From assembly GCA_019359325.1 (NCBI GenBank), contig JAHHHN010000001.1, positions 558,001 through 622,000 on the forward strand: a stretch of 64,000 nucleotides of DNA, written 5' to 3'. Shown here piece after piece: positions 18,707-28,745 of the stretch. The stretch is from Mojavia pulchra JT2-VF2. Its GTDB lineage: Bacteria; Cyanobacteriota; Cyanobacteriia; Cyanobacteriales; Nostocaceae. A program made the position numbers and the translations under genes. Position 1 is the first letter of the stretch. The number at the start of each line of letters is the position of its first letter. The notes below the pieces were generated by a model. The model was not told where the DNA came from. It ran no database searches and saw only the letters and a list, made by a program, of their open reading frames with translations.

Positions 18707-18895
18707 TTATTGGGGTTGGCACTTACCAGCCCGAATCAACCCGATACGACGGGCGATCGCTTCCCCCTGAGAAGTAAACGGCCCCCACTGTTCTATAATC
18801 TCCAAATTATCGTCCTCAGCAACTAAGTTGGGGACGATTTCGCAATGGCCAGCAGGACGCTTGACAATATACCAATTTTCTGTGATTTCAGTCAT
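18707..18895 (-). CDS. Small conserved hypothetical protein, 62 aa
   Basis: Start taken at ATG 18895 (MTEITENWYIVKRPAGHC); nine further codons upstream lead to a weaker start. It is a compact soluble protein with a Trp/Tyr-rich first strand, an acidic middle (EDDNLEIIEQWGPF) and an Arg/Gly tail (ARRIGLIRAGKC). The pattern looks like a small beta-rich domain of unknown function that I associate with cyanobacteria, without a name. It converges with ctpC. Confidence 0.6.
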   Translation of the reverse strand: MTEITENWYIVKRPAGHCEIVPNLVAEDDNLEIIEQWGPFTSQGEAIARRIGLIRAGKCQPQ

Positions 18896-19142
18896 TGAGA
18901 TAACAGTTAATTCAAGCGACAAACTATCTTTTATTCTCAGGCAGTGCTGATAGTAAGCATTAATTAACAGAGCTATTTAAAAGTAAAGAAATATTTAGTT
19001 AATTTTTATCAAGCTTCCTCATAAAGCTTGCCACTCTACACTTTTGCCAGCAACCCCTATCAGTTAAAGCTTGCACCTCAAAGCATGTTGTAAAATAGAC
19101 ATAGAAAGATTTGGGGGGCCATTTCACTGGTCATAAACGCCT

Positions 19143-20888
19143 ATAGAGACTATCTACGGAAATCTTCAAGGTCTAAAGTCCAGCCAGCTGAAGCAACTAC
19201 AGCGGCTGTATCACCAGCGTATACCGGGCGATTGCATTACTACATCCGAGTTTTCCCAACGTCTGGCAGCAATTAGCACAGAAATTAATCAGCCTGTGTG
19301 TGCCTACCTCAACCGTCGCGGACAAGTGATTCGTGTAGGGGTAGGCACACCGCGTCAAACGCAAATCCCACCGTTGGAATTGCCTCGTTATGGTGCAGAA
19401 CGACTTAGCGGTATTCGTTGTATCGCCACTCATCTGAAGCCAGAACCGCCTAATGAAGCGGCGTTAACAGCTATGGCGCTGCAACGTTTAGATACCTTAG
19501 TTGTGTTAAATATTACCGGAACTGGATTTACACGGCGAGGCGGTGGCGCTACTGGGTACGTCAAAGAAGCTTATTTTGCTCATTTAAAACCTCAAGAATC
19601 TCGCGCTTTGCTCACCAGTGCTGCTTTGTCTAAGGTGGGAACGAGCAATATTCCATCGCCAAGCTGGAGTGTATCGCTGCCTCTTAGCTTAGATGAACTG
19701 GCACAGCAACATTTTCTAGATTTAGTAGAGAATCTAGAAGCGGAGTTTCAGCGAGAATTTATTGCCCAAGAAGTAGATGCAGACCACGATCGCGTGCTAA
19801 TTGTGGGAGTAATGACCGATGAAATGACTCCCCAACGATTCCAGGACACCTTGGTAGAATTGGCGCGATTGGTGGATACAGCAGGGGGAGATGTATTGCA
19901 GACAGTACAACAAAAGCGATCGCGCATTCATCCCCAGACAGTAGTTGGTGAAGGCAAAGTTCAAGAAGTCGCCCTGACTGCTCAAACTTTAGGGGCAAGT
20001 CTTGTTGTCTTTGACCGTGACCTCTCACCTACCCAAGTTCGCAATTTAGAAGCACAAATTGGTCTCCGGGTGGTTGACCGCACCGAAGTAATTCTGGATA
20101 TCTTTGCTCAACGCGCTCAGTCCCGTGCTGGTAAGTTACAAGTAGAACTAGCACAGCTAGAATATATGCTGCCCCGACTGGCTGGTAGAGGTCAAGCGAT
20201 GTCCAGGTTGGGTGGTGGAATTGGGACTCGTGGCCCTGGTGAAACCAAGCTAGAAACTGAGCGCCGCGCCATTCAACGGCGCATTTCTCGCCTGCAACAA
20301 GAAGTAAATCAGTTGCAAGCACATCGTTCTCGCTTACGACAGCGCCGACAACATCGAGAAGTACCTTCTGTGGCTTTGGTTGGTTATACCAATGCTGGCA
20401 AGTCCACCTTGTTGAATGCCCTCACTAATGCTGAAGTTTACACAGCCGACCAGTTATTTGCTACTCTTGACCCCACCACACGTCGTTTGGTGATTTCTCA
20501 CGCAGAGACTGGTGTTCCCCAAGAAATTCTACTTACAGATACAGTAGGGTTTATACACGAATTGCCTACTTCATTAATGGATGCTTTCCGCGCCACCTTA
20601 GAAGAAGTCACAGAAGCTGATGCTTTACTACATTTAGTAGATTTGTCGCATCCTGCTTGGTTGAGCCATATTCGCTCAGTTAGAGAAATCCTGGCACAAA
20701 TGCCAGTAACCCCAGGGCCAGCCTTGGTTGCTTTTAACAAGATTGATCAAGTTGATAGCGAGACTCTAGCTCTAGCTAGGGAAGAATTCCCCCTAGCAGT
20801 GTTTATTTCTGCTAGCCAGCGCTTGGGATTAGAAACCCTACGCCATCGCCTAACCCAGCTGATTCAATATGCCGTTGACTCTCGGTAA
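19143..20888 (+). CDS. hflX: GTPase HflX, with non-standard or lost start codon
   Basis: HflX is a ribosome-associated GTPase that splits stalled ribosomes under stress. The N-terminal HflX domain, a linker helix (LEYMLPRLAGRGQAMSR, then GGIGTRGPGETKLE) and the G domain are complete: G1 VALVGYTNAGKST, G3 LTDTVGFIHELP, G4 FNKID. The first conventional start is GTG 19296 (530 aa). The same frame stays open and protein-like for 51 codons upstream (ETIYGNLQGLKSS, LKQLQRLYHQRIPGD), which I recall as the normal N-terminus of Nostocales HflX, where Met stands at the position of an ATA codon at 19143. No ATG, GTG or TTG occurs in that stretch. Translation may start at ATA, or the true start may have mutated to force use of GTG 19296. 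Confidence 0.93.
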   Translation: METIYGNLQGLKSSQLKQLQRLYHQRIPGDCITTSEFSQRLAAISTEINQPVCAYLNRRGQVIRVGVGTPRQTQIPPLELPRYGAERLSGIRCIATHLKPEPPNEAALTAMALQRLDTLVVLNITGTGFTRRGGGATGYVKEAYFAHLKPQESRALLTSAALSKVGTSNIPSPSWSVSLPLSLDELAQQHFLDLVENLEAEFQREFIAQEVDADHDRVLIVGVMTDEMTPQRFQDTLVELARLVDTAGGDVLQTVQQKRSRIHPQTVVGEGKVQEVALTAQTLGASLVVFDRDLSPTQVRNLEAQIGLRVVDRTEVILDIFAQRAQSRAGKLQVELAQLEYMLPRLAGRGQAMSRLGGGIGTRGPGETKLETERRAIQRRISRLQQEVNQLQAHRSRLRQRRQHREVPSVALVGYTNAGKSTLLNALTNAEVYTADQLFATLDPTTRRLVISHAETGVPQEILLTDTVGFIHELPTSLMDAFRATLEEVTEADALLHLVDLSHPAWLSHIRSVREILAQMPVTPGPALVAFNKIDQVDSETLALAREEFPLAVFISASQRLGLETLRHRLTQLIQYAVDSR

Positions 20889-20917
20889 ATACTAGAACTT
20901 AATTGAATTTGCTAAGT

Positions 20918-20953
20918 AATAAAAAGCCCAGTACTAATACTGGGCTTTTTATT
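20918..20953 (+). terminator. Strong terminator after hflX
   Basis: AAAAAGCCCAGTA and its complement TACTGGGCTTTTT form a long GC-centred stem with a T-rich tail. The A-run on the 5' side would let it work on both strands. Confidence 0.9.
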
Positions 20954-21134
20954 ACTGTAAAGTCGAAAATAAAGTCTTTTGAAAGTAAACACTATACTAT
21001 CGACAGTCCGTATTTGACTGTCTAAATTAGTATGAGGCATCTCTATTGAGTGCTTTTAATATCAGAGGGATAGTAGCAAATTTCTGTGTTTACCAGCTGA
21101 GTCTCACTATTGTGTTTTGTAAGCACTGTTTAAC

Positions 21135-21863
21135 ATGAAACATTTCTTTTTAACTTCAGCAGCATCCTCATTGTTGGCTGCTACTGCTGTTGTAATATCA
21201 ACTTGTGCCTTTTCTCCTGCTAACGCAGCTTCTATGGATTTTACTATCAACGAATTCACAGGTGCTGATACTCAGGTGAAGTTTACCTTGGATGATAAAA
21301 TCGCAGGCTCTGGCAAAATTCAGTTTAAAGTAGATTTTCTAGCAACTGGCAATAACAAAATTGCCGATATACGTGGTGTTTTCTTCAACATTTTTGATGA
21401 CTCACTCCTCAGTGGTCTTCAAGTAATCGGTACAGATGTAACAGCCAGCAAATTTGGCCCTGCTGGAACAGTAAACTCTGTCGGTAGTAGTAATAACAAT
21501 CTGAATGGTGGTGGTGGAAAGAATATTGTCTATAACAACTTTGATGCTGGGGTAGAAATTGGTCAGGAAGGTATAGGTAATGGAAAAGGCGACATTCAAT
21601 CGACCACCTTTACCATATCCCACCTTTCCAAAGCCTTAACTTTAGACCAATTTTCTCAACAGAACTTTGGAGTACGGTTGATGAGTGTAGGGCCTTTAAA
21701 TGATCGCGAATACAGTAGCAAACTCAAAGGTCAAGCTCCTTACTATACTCCACCACCACCTCCACCTCAAAAAGTACCTGAATCGAATACAACAGCTGCG
21801 CTTGGCTTATTAGCACTGATTGCTATGAAAGTACTGAAACAAAAACCTCTAGTTAAAGCTTAA
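21135..21863 (+). CDS. Secreted PEP-CTERM-like protein, 242 aa
   Basis: The N-terminus is a signal peptide (hydrophobic SLLAATAVVISTCAF, cleavage near ANA-AS). The mature part is Gly/Asn-rich, beta-strand-like and poor in Cys. A Pro-rich linker of eight prolines precedes a C-terminal sorting tail: VPES motif, hydrophobic helix (AALGLLALIAMKVL) and a basic end. This matches the PEP-CTERM/exosortase sorting signal, with the variant PES in place of PEP. Such proteins are processed and anchored or released at the cell surface by a cyanobacterial exosortase. No exosortase gene is in the window. The specific role is unknown; an adhesion or matrix protein is possible. Confidence 0.75.
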   Translation: MKHFFLTSAASSLLAATAVVISTCAFSPANAASMDFTINEFTGADTQVKFTLDDKIAGSGKIQFKVDFLATGNNKIADIRGVFFNIFDDSLLSGLQVIGTDVTASKFGPAGTVNSVGSSNNNLNGGGGKNIVYNNFDAGVEIGQEGIGNGKGDIQSTTFTISHLSKALTLDQFSQQNFGVRLMSVGPLNDREYSSKLKGQAPYYTPPPPPPQKVPESNTTAALGLLALIAMKVLKQKPLVKA

Positions 21864-22204
21864 ATTCTATTCTCTTAGAGTTTGATGCAGTTAGTAACAG
21901 AATGCACTGGATTAGATTACAAGTGCATCCAGTGTATCTTTCTAAATTTTTGGAACATTAAGCAATTACGATGATAGTACTGGCCTGTTAAGCAATTAAT
22001 ATACGGATAACAATTTTTAGCTTTTATAGTAATTTGAAAATATCCTCAGCCATAAAATTTTACGAATAGCACGCTACAGGTTAGGTAGTGGTTAACACTT
22101 AACAGTTTTGAGGTAGCAAAAATAATCAAGTATAGTTGCTGAGGTTACTAGTATTTAAACTGGAATACTATCAGTTGTTTAAGGAACCTGGTGCAAACAT
22201 AACA
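21864..22204. other. Spacer between the PEP-CTERM gene and the grxC leader
   Basis: AT-rich stretch. A short inverted pair AATGCACTGGAT / TGCATCCAGT at about 21900-21935 may serve as the end of the PEP-CTERM transcript. Nothing else is recognised. Confidence 0.35.
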
Positions 22205-22243
22205 TTAGTTAAGAGTCTATGGACTCTTGACTAACTTTTATTT
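22205..22243 (+). terminator. Strong hairpin with T-rich tail upstream of grxC
   Basis: TTAGTTAAGAGTC pairs with GACTCTTGACTAA (13 positions with one G-T wobble), followed by CTTTTATTTA. It lies about 90 bases before the grxC start. It may end a short upstream transcript or act as an attenuator in the grxC leader. Confidence 0.6.
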
Positions 22244-22331
22244 ATGCAGACTTACCTAGCTACTTTTAAGGTTGAGAGCAAAACTGGATAACGTTCTAAA
22301 ATTAAGAATATTCAATCAAGTTGAGGACGTT

Positions 22332-22604
22332 ATGGCTGCCAAAGTAGAAATTTACACTTGGAGGACTTGCCCTTTTTGCATCCGCGCCAAAAATTTGCTG
22401 AACAACAAGGGGGTGGAATTTATCGAATACAGCATAGATGGAGATGAAGCTGCACGAGCGCAAATGGCTCAAAGAGCAAATGGAAGACGCTCTTTACCAC
22501 AAATTTTCATCAATGATAATCATGTTGGTGGTTGTGATGATATCCACGCTTTAGAAAGACAAGGCAAGCTGGATGAGCTACTAGCTTCTACCAATAATGT
22601 CTAA
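22332..22604 (+). CDS. grxC: Glutaredoxin 3 (GrxC family), 90 aa
   Basis: Class I dithiol glutaredoxin that reduces disulfides with glutathione. Active site TCPFC at Cys13/Cys16, the cis-Pro motif SLPQIFIND and the GGCDD glutathione-binding motif are all present. The ATG at 22332 has GAGG six bases upstream and gives the family length; the in-frame extension to 22272 is leader. It lies 118 bases upstream of gshB on the same strand, so the two probably form a glutathione operon, an arrangement known in cyanobacteria and proteobacteria. Confidence 0.93.
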   Translation: MAAKVEIYTWRTCPFCIRAKNLLNNKGVEFIEYSIDGDEAARAQMAQRANGRRSLPQIFINDNHVGGCDDIHALERQGKLDELLASTNNV

Positions 22605-22722
22605 GTAGAGAAGAAATTAGAATTACGCTTTTTTGCAGCACAGCCAAGTAAATCGGCTTGACCATCAAGAGATAATCTAAGTTGAATAACTATTACATTT
22701 CCTGGTAGTTGAGGCAAAAAGC

Positions 22723-23697
22723 GTGAAACTAGCTTTTATTATTGATCCCATCCATCAGCTTGACCCATGCCATGATACAAGTGTTGCTCTGATGGAAGCA
22801 GCGCAAACTTTGGGGCACGAAGTCTGGGTAACACAGGCAAACCTGTTGAGTGTGGTAGAGGACAAAGCTTGGGCTGTTCTACAACGGGCAGAACTTATAC
22901 CAGTGCAGTTGGTAGAGGGACGCTATTTTGCAGTAAATCCTTGGTACAAGTTGAGCGATCGCTCCTTTACATTCCTGGAAAACATGGATGTCGTATTCAT
23001 GCGGACTGATCCCCCAGTCAACGATTCCTACCTCTATGCAACTTACATTCTGGATTACATCGACCAAAACAAGACCCTAGTAATTAACAGCCCAAATGGT
23101 ATCCGAGGAGCAAACGAAAAAATGTATGCTCTTCAGTTTAGCAAAGTGATCCCAGAAACTATAGTTAGTGCTGATAAGCAGCTGATCCGGAAATTTGTGG
23201 AAGCAAAAGGAGCAACTGTTCTCAAACCACTAGGCAACAAAGCTGGGGAAGGGATTTTATTTTTACAATCAGGCGATCGCAACTTTAACTCCATTGTTGA
23301 ACTCAGCACCTTCCAAGGTCGAGTGCCAGTTATGGTGCAAACCTATTTACCGGAGGCAAAAGAAGGAGACAAGCGAATTATCCTACTCAATGGGGAGCCG
23401 ATTGGTGCTCTTAATCGCCTTTCTAGTGGAAGTGACTTTCGCAATAATATGGCTGCTGGGGGTACAGTTGCTCAAACCGAAATTACCCCAAGAGAGTATG
23501 AAATATGCACCCAAATAGCTCAAACCCTCCGGCAAGACGGTTTAATCTTTGTAGGTATTGATGTGATTGGTGGTTATCTTACCGAAGTCAACGTTACCAG
23601 TCCAACTGGAGTCCGTGAAATTGATAAATTAGATGGCACTAATCTCGGTCGTCATGTTATTCAATGGGTTGAGCAGACTCTACAAAGTAAAAAATAA
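22723..23697 (+). CDS. gshB: Glutathione synthetase
   Basis: GshB ligates glycine to gamma-glutamylcysteine with ATP, the last step of glutathione synthesis. It is an ATP-grasp enzyme: N-terminal pre-ATP-grasp domain (MKLAFIIDPIHQLDPCHDTS, typical for GshB), RTDPPVNDSYLYATYILD in the substrate region, and the ATP-grasp core (VLKPLGNKAGEGI, then GDKRIILLNGEPIGA and FVGIDVIGGYLTEVNVTSPTG). Start is GTG 22723 with GAGG eight bases upstream. Length 324 aa is normal. It is downstream of grxC. Confidence 0.95.
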   Translation: MKLAFIIDPIHQLDPCHDTSVALMEAAQTLGHEVWVTQANLLSVVEDKAWAVLQRAELIPVQLVEGRYFAVNPWYKLSDRSFTFLENMDVVFMRTDPPVNDSYLYATYILDYIDQNKTLVINSPNGIRGANEKMYALQFSKVIPETIVSADKQLIRKFVEAKGATVLKPLGNKAGEGILFLQSGDRNFNSIVELSTFQGRVPVMVQTYLPEAKEGDKRIILLNGEPIGALNRLSSGSDFRNNMAAGGTVAQTEITPREYEICTQIAQTLRQDGLIFVGIDVIGGYLTEVNVTSPTGVREIDKLDGTNLGRHVIQWVEQTLQSKK

Positions 23698-24175
23698 AAA
23701 TAATTTACCTTCTTTGGTTTTTGTGCATTCTACCTTACGGGAAGATACTGGCACGTCTACGCGACAAAAGCTGTTCGTAGTTAAAGGTTTAAGTACATTT
23801 GTAAATGTTACTGAGTACACAAATAGACCTAAACACGCAAGTACCCTGATGTGGGCTAGTCTTCCCGCTTTATTAAGACAGATGCTTATGGGAGCAAACT
23901 AAAGCAGAGACTTTAGTCAAAATTTTCATCATTTTCATCTCCCCTATTTTTTGCCAAACACACTAGGGGACATACGAGCCAGCGGACTCCTGCCCAAGTT
24001 CATTTGGTTTTTTGGTAGCGTTGCGGAGCTTTGTTAGCAATTGGCAATATCAACTATGGACACAGAATTGCTTACCTCTGCCCCTAATGAAACTCTATAA
24101 CTAGCAGATTGTATATAGTGCTCAACCCGACCTAAGAATTCAAATTTAATTTTCAATCCAAAATTTTGGCTTAAA
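23698..24175. other. Convergent spacer between gshB and ftsZ
   Basis: No gene is supported. It contains a GC-richer dispersed-repeat-like patch around 23735-23770 and another near 23960-24030. I see no clear terminator hairpin for either flanking gene. Confidence 0.4.
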
Positions 24176-25465
24176 TTAATTCTTTGGTGGGGTACGTCGC
24201 CGTTGAAGAAAATCAGGAATATCCAAAGCAGGTTTTTCTTTGGGTTCTACAGTTGGTGTGGGTGTAGGAGGACTAGCTGGTGGCTGTGAAATAGGCCGCC
24301 TTGGAGGAGGTGCTACCCGAACGTTAGTTGCATTTTGTTGTGGTGCTGCTTGTACTTCCCCTGTAAATCCAGTTGCAATTACAGTAATTCTTACCTCACC
24401 CTGGAGCCTGTCATCAATTACAGCCCCGAAAATAATATTGGCGTTGGGATCAACTACTTCATAGATTGTTTCTGCGGCAGCATTCACTTCATGTAAAGTG
24501 AGGTCGCTACCACCAGTAATGTTAAAAACAACTCCTCTAGCACCTTCAATGGAAGATTCTAGCAAAGGTGAGGAAATAGCAGCGATCGCTGCTTCTCTAG
24601 CTCTTGATTTTCCAGAGCTAACACCTATTCCCATTAATGCTGATCCGGCATCTGCCATCACAGCTCGAACATCGGCAAAGTCAACATTTACCAAGCCGGG
24701 GATCGTAATTATATCAGAAATGCCTTGCACCCCTTGACGCAGCACATCATCTGCATAGCGAAAAGCTTCTTGCACAGGTGTTTGCTCTGGGATCACTTCC
24801 AATAGCTTATTGTTGGGGATAATGATCAGCGTATCTACTCTGCTTTTTAGCCCTTCAATGCCTTGCTCTGCTTGACTAGTCCGGCGGCGTCCCTCAAAAA
24901 CAAATGGACGTGTGACAACGCCGACAGTAAGAGCGCCCATTTCTTTTGCGACTTCTGCAACAATTGGAGCTGCTCCTGTTCCGGTACCGCCTCCCATGCC
25001 TGCGGTGATAAATACTAAGTCAGCACCTTCTAAAGCTGTGGCAATTTCGTCCCGTGATTCTTCAGCGGCCTTTTGACCGATGGCAGGATTACCACCTGCG
25101 CCTAAACCTCGTGTCAGTTTCTGTCCTATTTGCAATCGGCTAGGAGCGCCAGCTAAGGTAAGAGCTTGGGCATCAGTGTTAATTGACCAAAACTCTACTC
25201 CGCTAACGTCAGACTCGATCATGCGGTTAACGGCATTACCACCACCGCCACCTACACCAATCACTTTAATGTTGGCAACCCGACCCGGAACAATCTCGCC
25301 AATTCGGTGACTTTCAACAGTAATTTTCTTACCATCATGATTTTGCCCGAAGTTAAGCCCAGAGTGATTAAAAGGATTGGTCGAGTTAACAGCCAGTGAA
25401 AACCCTGGCTGTCCCACAGATTGGGAGTTTTTATAGGTAAGCCCTTGGTTATTATCAAGTGTCAT
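24176..25465 (-). CDS. ftsZ: Cell division protein FtsZ
   Basis: Tubulin-like GTPase that forms the Z ring. The core has the N-terminal [16 protein letters not shown], the tubulin signature [20 protein letters not shown], and the T7-loop synergy residues [11 protein letters not shown]. The C-terminus has a Pro-rich linker followed by the conserved partner-binding peptide [11 protein letters not shown]. The N-terminal extension of about 60 residues before the GTPase core is typical of filamentous cyanobacteria. The start ATG 25465 is taken as the first in frame with a normal upstream region. It lies downstream of ftsQ on the same strand, but with an unusually long 1.57 kb spacer. Confidence 0.96.
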   Translation of the reverse strand: MTLDNNQGLTYKNSQSVGQPGFSLAVNSTNPFNHSGLNFGQNHDGKKITVESHRIGEIVPGRVANIKVIGVGGGGGNAVNRMIESDVSGVEFWSINTDAQALTLAGAPSRLQIGQKLTRGLGAGGNPAIGQKAAEESRDEIATALEGADLVFITAGMGGGTGTGAAPIVAEVAKEMGALTVGVVTRPFVFEGRRRTSQAEQGIEGLKSRVDTLIIIPNNKLLEVIPEQTPVQEAFRYADDVLRQGVQGISDIITIPGLVNVDFADVRAVMADAGSALMGIGVSSGKSRAREAAIAAISSPLLESSIEGARGVVFNITGGSDLTLHEVNAAAETIYEVVDPNANIIFGAVIDDRLQGEVRITVIATGFTGEVQAAPQQNATNVRVAPPPRRPISQPPASPPTPTPTVEPKEKPALDIPDFLQRRRTPPKN

Positions 25466-25812
25466 TGGATTTGTGAAAGGTAGATAAACGACTTTTCCAG
25501 GTGATATTCACCTAAGAGTCAACTATAGTTTGACATTGCCATAGATGGTGACAGTGTTCCTTATTGTTCTCACTACTTTCAACCCTAACAGGATTGTCAG
25601 TGCGAAATTTTGTTATGAGATCAGTCGTTAACGCACCTGATCGCACAACCAATTCTAGAGAAGTATACCGATATTTATTGAAAAATGCTCTGTATAACTT
25701 CAGCCAGAGATTAAAATCTTCAGTGCTATATTGCCAATTAAGTATGTTATGCCGTGGGCATTTCCCATGCTTTTCCCTTGTTACTACTAATGATTTAGTT
25801 TGGTCGCTAATT

Positions 25813-26220
25813 TTACACATAACAGTATTGATTTTTATTTAACGCCACCATTAAATTGTTAATTTTGTATATTTTATAATCTTCTTCAAAAGAAAAATAC
25901 TGAAGATAAAAATTATTGCTTTCGTTAAAGTTGGCTCTCCAGGTAATTTCTAAGTTATTAAATATACAGCATTTTTCAGTAAAGCCAACTTTGTGTCTGA
26001 AATTATGCTCAGATCGTACAACTTGTAAAGAAACGTCACGACGCTTCTTGTCTGCTGTCATAGTAAAGTTAATAGGTTTCACCATTACAGATGATTGCAC
26101 TTTAAAACACAAAATTTGCCCTTTACTTACTTTATGCCTAAGTTTGGAATAAGGAAGAATTTGCTTGTCAATTTCTAAAATACCGAATTGATTGGCTATT
26201 TGACGTGCCTTAATAGATGC
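25813..26220 (-). pseudogene. Unidentified open frame, probable gene remnant in the ftsQ-ftsZ spacer
   Basis: The minus-strand frame is open from just after a TAA near 26221 to a stop at 25813 (about 135 codons). It has no ATG near its beginning; the first usable start is TTG 26112. The translation looks protein-like (ANQFGILEIDKQILPYSKL, then VSKGQILCFKVQSSVMVK) but I do not recognise a family. Just upstream on the same strand, 26300-26490, another short protein-like stretch (VDAQRAAFSKIDSFYC) is broken by stops. Together they suggest a decayed gene inserted between ftsQ and ftsZ. It could also be chance open frame in AT-rich DNA. Confidence 0.3.
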
Positions 26221-26575
26221 TTAGTTGGAGCAATATTCTACCCGATAAAAATCTTCACTGGAGCATCAATTAACAGGTATAGCAGAGATACTTTGTAACC
26301 CAACAAAGGTGGTGGCACGGTGAACTCTGTACGATTTTTCAGAAGCAACGCTTACGGAACTGAGGTAGATGTTTTCCTTTATGTAAATCAACTTCGGAAA
26401 AATCGTCATTGCAGCTACCATCGCGGCATGATTGATAGCAGTAAAAACTGTCTATTTTACTGAAAGCTGCCCTTTGAGCATCTACACCAATGTTCTTTCC
26501 TTATCAGTTAGATATTAATGAAAAACTTACGAACTTGTCTGTTTTACGCTTTGGTTCAGTTGAATATGAAATAGC

Positions 26576-26780
26576 TATAGCAATCCGATTTGATTTTTGA
26601 AATTACTTGCGTAGGGAGGGAACTCTTAAGAGTTGAGACCAGCCCCTGTGTTGGCGGTCTCCGTCAGAATGCGGGATTGGCATAAAGCCCTGCGGGCTTA
26701 GGAGATACCTGAAGGGAGACAGGAAAGAAAGTAGGTAGAAGTGTACCTAGCTTCGCAAAAATCAAATAGGAGTCCTATAT
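26576..26780. mobile_element. MITE-like element, 205 bp with terminal inverted repeats
   Basis: The left end reads TATAG-CAA-TCC-GATTTGATTTTT and the right end, on the other strand, TATAG-GAC-TCC-TATTTGATTTTT: 23-base terminal inverted repeats with 20 matches. The interior is GC-richer than its surroundings, has no coding capacity and contains internal palindromic segments (for example AAGCCCTGCGGGCTT). This is the pattern of a non-autonomous insertion-sequence derivative. It lies within the ftsQ-ftsZ spacer. Confidence 0.72.
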
Positions 26781-27038
26781 AAAGCGTTTTCTATTACAGA
26801 TGCCGCCATCATATTGTCTAATATGTCGCAGCCTATCAATAACTGCTAGGGCTACAATAGAAATTTTTTCTCCTCAATGAATGAGGTTATGTCATTGCCC
26901 CTCTCATTTTAATTAGAACCTAACACTGATTTTGCTATAGAGTAATCGAAAACTAAAAAAAATAATAGATATATTTATCCACATAAAGCTTCTTAAATTT
27001 ACTAGGAGCATCGTATATATTGAATATTTCAGATGTTT

Positions 27039-27884
27039 TTAGGGAGCTTGGAAATTAACCTTCTGCTTTTTTTGGTTCAATTGTACTAATGGAATTTCGG
27101 GATTTTGTAGATCAATGTATTCTATTTGGCTCGAACTCAGCTTGGTTGGTAAATCGCGCATTTGGGCAAGTACCTGAATTTGTTCTGATAGATAAATGCT
27201 TGGAGGGCCAAGATGTACATTGCCTAGTTCTGTTTTCAAGATTAAATTCGTTGGATCTTGGCAATTAATTTCCATTACCTTTACAGAACTTTGGCTTACA
27301 GATAGATAAAGTTGAGTCCAGTAGGGGCGGTACTGTTCTGGCAACCCAATAACTTGAAGACTGGGCAATTTCACAGTGGGATTAAGCGACGTGTATTTTT
27401 CTAGGGGAATCCAAACCCCGCTTGCATCTAGTAAGCCTACGTTTACTTGTTTTTTGCTAGTATCGGTATTGCCTTCCTTACGCATTTGAGCGATCGCTAC
27501 AGGTACTCTTTCCTTAATTTCGATGCTTAGTCCAGGAGGAAAGAGCCGACGGCTGACAATCGCTTGTGCAATAGTCGGCTGTTGCTTCAAAGAGTCGGCG
27601 ATCGCAGACGGTTGAATCCGCCATAATGACTGGGGATAAGATAGCACCAACAATGACTTAATCGCCTCGTCCGAAAGGAATTTATTGCCTGATTTGATCA
27701 CAATTTGTTTAGGAGCATTTAGTACCCACATTGGTTGGATTGCCACCCACAGCAAACTGCCTGCCAAACCGCTAATGGCAACGGTTCGCCAAATAGCCTG
27801 AATAAATTTCATTTGCTTTTGCCGTCTTAATTTCTTCCGCCGTTGGGTTAAACTTGTGCGGGAAACCGATACTATGCCAGCCAT
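27039..27884 (-). CDS. ftsQ: Cell division protein FtsQ/DivIB
   Basis: Bitopic septum protein. A short basic cytoplasmic N-terminus (SLTQRRKKLRRQKQMKF) leads to one membrane helix (about residues 31-51, ISGLAGSLLWVAIQPMWV) and a POTRA domain (about 55-125: IVIKSGNKFLSDEAIKSLL, SIEIKERVPVAIAQ), then the beta domain. FtsQ links FtsZ-ring assembly to septal peptidoglycan synthesis. It is upstream of ftsZ on the same strand as in many cyanobacteria. Length 281 aa is normal. The upstream region to 28745 is non-coding and should hold its promoter. Confidence 0.92.
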   Translation of the reverse strand: MAGIVSVSRTSLTQRRKKLRRQKQMKFIQAIWRTVAISGLAGSLLWVAIQPMWVLNAPKQIVIKSGNKFLSDEAIKSLLVLSYPQSLWRIQPSAIADSLKQQPTIAQAIVSRRLFPPGLSIEIKERVPVAIAQMRKEGNTDTSKKQVNVGLLDASGVWIPLEKYTSLNPTVKLPSLQVIGLPEQYRPYWTQLYLSVSQSSVKVMEINCQDPTNLILKTELGNVHLGPPSIYLSEQIQVLAQMRDLPTKLSSSQIEYIDLQNPEIPLVQLNQKKQKVNFQAP

Positions 27885-28745
27885 TCAAACCCCTTTGTGG
27901 TTTCAATTTAATTTGTTGGTAGGCTCAGCTCATCAATATAATTTCAGTAAACTCTGTCGGCATCTAATAATCGCTGTTCTCAATACTTTTTTCACTTTTT
28001 AGTAACACCTTACAGCAACCACACCTAGATTGTGGAGTGAATAACTCTTTATTAAAACTTTGCGTTGTCTATTCTAAACTGAATGTAGCCTTTTTCCTGT
28101 ATGGTGGCAGCCATTATCCGCGAATAACGCTACATTATAAAAACTATACGTAAAAATTAGAGTATATATATTTTGCATATATTCAGCATTTATACGAGGC
28201 AGCTTTAAAATTTAGACATTTGCGAAATTTACTATAGCAAAGTTTGGTTGCCTAACAAAGATTAGACGGATTAGACGCCAAAATGTAGGCAGTTGTATAA
28301 CACTAGTGCCATTTATAACGTATTGGCATTTGAGATTTTTTTGCATAAGATTACGAATAATTAAGCTAATTCAAAAAGCCTACCATATGATTGTTGACAA
28401 ATACTAATTAAAATGCTAGTAAGAATTTTAAATTCTCAAGACATGAATAATAGTAACTTTTTTTTACATCGGACATAAGCCATAAGGTTTTTAGCTATAT
28501 CAGGTAAATTCTATAGATTGTCAAAACCTGAACAACAGCAGTAAAAAGGACAAATACGTTTAACGTATAACGAACAACTACATCTCTATCATGTACTGAC
28601 AGTTGCTTACAGCGATCCCGTGTCTACTGCTGCTCCCTGCATGGCACAAATTGTGAGTGAATTCTGCGCCTGTATATTTGGATAGAGATTTTATATATCA
28701 AAAGATACAAATACAACCGCATCTAAATCTACATCTGCCTCTACC
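27885..28745. other. Divergent spacer between ftsQ and the ATPase-STAND cassette
   Basis: About 860 bases with no credible gene; AT-rich. A few direct-repeat-like words occur (for example ATTAGACGGATTAGACG near 28262). I see no terminal repeats that would mark the edge of an inserted element. Promoters of ftsQ and the ATPase gene must lie here. Confidence 0.4.
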
